A stretch of DNA of 64,000 bases from Baylisascaris procyonis (lineage: Eukaryota; Nematoda; Chromadorea; Rhabditida; Ascarididae), in the NCBI GenBank assembly GCA_037389465.1, contig JAZARR010000185.1, forward strand, positions 1,736,001 to 1,800,000, read 5' to 3'. The notes under the pieces were generated by a model. The model was given only the letters and a program-made list of their open reading frames with translations, ran no database searches and had not been told where the DNA came from. Shown here in pieces: positions 62,671-64,000 of the stretch. Position 1 is the first letter of the stretch; the number at the start of each line of letters is the position of its first letter. Both the position numbers and the translations under genes were made by a program.

Positions 62671-64000
62671 AGAAAGAACCTTTCCAATTTCGAGTGTCAT
62701 AGCTATTGATCATTCGTTTCATCGCCAGCAAGCGTTTGAAGTTGTGCTGTCGGGAAATTCTTATCGGCAAACTTGCAAAATTATGGCCCGGAAATACGTG
62801 CAGAAATTCGTCGCAATTTGATTGAGTAAGAATTGAGTGTTATAACCGGTCGAGCATTCGGAGACTTTGCGTCATTAATATATATGGTGAAAGATTTGCT
62901 ATAAGAGATAAAATACACCGTAGGCCCGACAAGGTAAGTGCAAGTAGTCTTGAGATGGAACGAATGATATATCAATAGGTAAATTCGTCTTTCTGTTATG
63001 CTCGAACAATCCTGATGGTCGAGAACACAGCTATCTAATATTATGGCTGCAAATTCTGCGCTTGTTTTCTTGTGGAAATTATAGCATTTCTTATAGTGAA
63101 GGAGATAGCAATAGGAAGAGCAGATCGGTGACCACCATTTCCATTTTCAAGGATTGACAACGATGGGGAACGGCGCAGGTCCTCGTTTTCTCAGTTGTCT
63201 AAGTTGTGAAGCGCCTGAGAAACTTCATAAAACTTGTGATGGCGTTTCCTTTAAAATAATCTATTTTTTTCTTTGTTGAGTATTGAAATTTGCGGGGAAG
63301 CACTGAATTCATCCGGTGGATGTGATGAATGAATCATTCATTATATGTACGTTTAGGATTTATGATTCTAGCAGCTAGCTTAACAAAAACTGCTCTAAAG
63401 GGTGAAGAGTCCCTATCAATCTACTCTTATTGGTCATTCAGGACCTGCCCACGGCTTCGTTTTGAGACTCAACAGGATAAGCCGGCATCTGTGCGGTTGT
63501 TGAGGCTTTATTACAACTTACAACTTAGTCAAGTGAGAGATATAGCGAGGTCGGACGCGGGAGGAACACGTTAGAAAGGAGCCGAGGTATCCAAAAGTGC
63601 CACTCATCAATTCGACTCGCTCAAGGACCGCTCCACACGAGCGATCGCCTCACATGGAGAAGCTGGCCGGGATCCACTGGAGACACTTTGCCACGAAGCT
63701 GACGGCAGAATTACGAAACAATAGAAGTGCAAAAGTGTCTCTATGGGCATTTAAAGAGAGTTTACTTTGCTAGTCGTGTTTCTCTACCTCGCATTAAGGC
63801 GATTGATCTCCAATTTTGTGATTGATCCCTTTAATACACAAGTTGTGCAAATCTTCACTCATTACTTAATGGTTAATATGCAAATTTTCGGGAGATTGTT
63901 TCCCAGGCAGGCATTCATTGGTTATATCAATTTTCATCAGCGAAGTTAATCCTTGAAGCTATTCTCTGCAAGAGTATTTATTTGGAGTGGGAAATACTAT
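62671..64000. other. GC-richer region with exon-like fragments, no assembled gene
   Basis: Several short frames look coding: NYGPEIRAEIRRNLIE ending at 62829, a frame closing at the consensus donor AAG|GTAAGT at 62933/62934, an ATG at 63163 shortly after a TTTTCAAG acceptor opening MGNGAGPRFLSCLSCEAPEK, and a frame from 63329 to 63721 broken only by a TAG at 63572-63574 (pieces LSQVRDIARSDAGGTR and HQFDSLKDRSTRAIASHGEA). I could not join them into one phase-consistent model. They could be the first exons of a gene continuing past the window, or a decayed element. Confidence 0.25.

Overview
The window looks like nuclear DNA of a parasitic-type nematode. It is AT-rich, its genes are broken by many introns of about 100 bp to 4 kb with TTTCAG/TTTGCAG-type acceptors, and several start codons lie 1 to 40 nt downstream of a splice acceptor with no upstream coding exon, which suggests spliced-leader trans-splicing. 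The best family matches are animal proteins. The intron sizes and composition would suit a clade III (filarial/spirurid-like) worm, but the species is an inference. I saw no bacterial genes, CRISPR array, tRNA or rRNA.

Layout. (1) About 618-3381, + strand: the 3' half of a ZnT5-like (SLC30A5) zinc transporter whose upstream exons lie outside the window. (2) 3382-10370: mostly AT-rich intergenic DNA with a GC-richer island at 5560-6365 carrying decayed-looking reading frames. (3) 10408-14135, +: a small secreted, probably GPI-anchored Ly-6/three-finger protein. (4) About 16699-17228: a frameshifted reverse-transcriptase remnant of a retroelement. (5) 18245-19093, +: a proposed four-exon small gene of 72 codons that I do not recognise. 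(6) 20747-47923, +: a complete 28-exon IQGAP gene (pes-7 type, 1469 codons), the dominant feature. (7) 49066-48385, - strand: a proposed three-exon small gene of 106 codons, unrecognised, convergent with IQGAP. (8) 50913-61044, +: a complete 16-exon pocket-protein gene (lin-35/p107 type, 931 codons). (9) 61045-64000: 3' flank of lin-35 with GC-richer, exon-like fragments that I could not assemble into a gene.

The IQGAP and lin-35 exon models were built by hand from splice signals, phase and similarity to remembered family sequences. Both close into one frame with exon sums of 4410 and 2796 nt, each a multiple of three. The two small genes are the most interesting unlisted items: their individual exons are too short to stand out, but splice phases agree across all introns and each has an acceptor just upstream of the ATG. 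The main genes are unrelated in function (zinc transport, surface glycoprotein, cytoskeletal scaffold, cell-cycle/chromatin repressor), and there is no sign of an operon. The protein families are established knowledge; exon joins and all small-gene proposals are inference that transcript data could confirm or reject.
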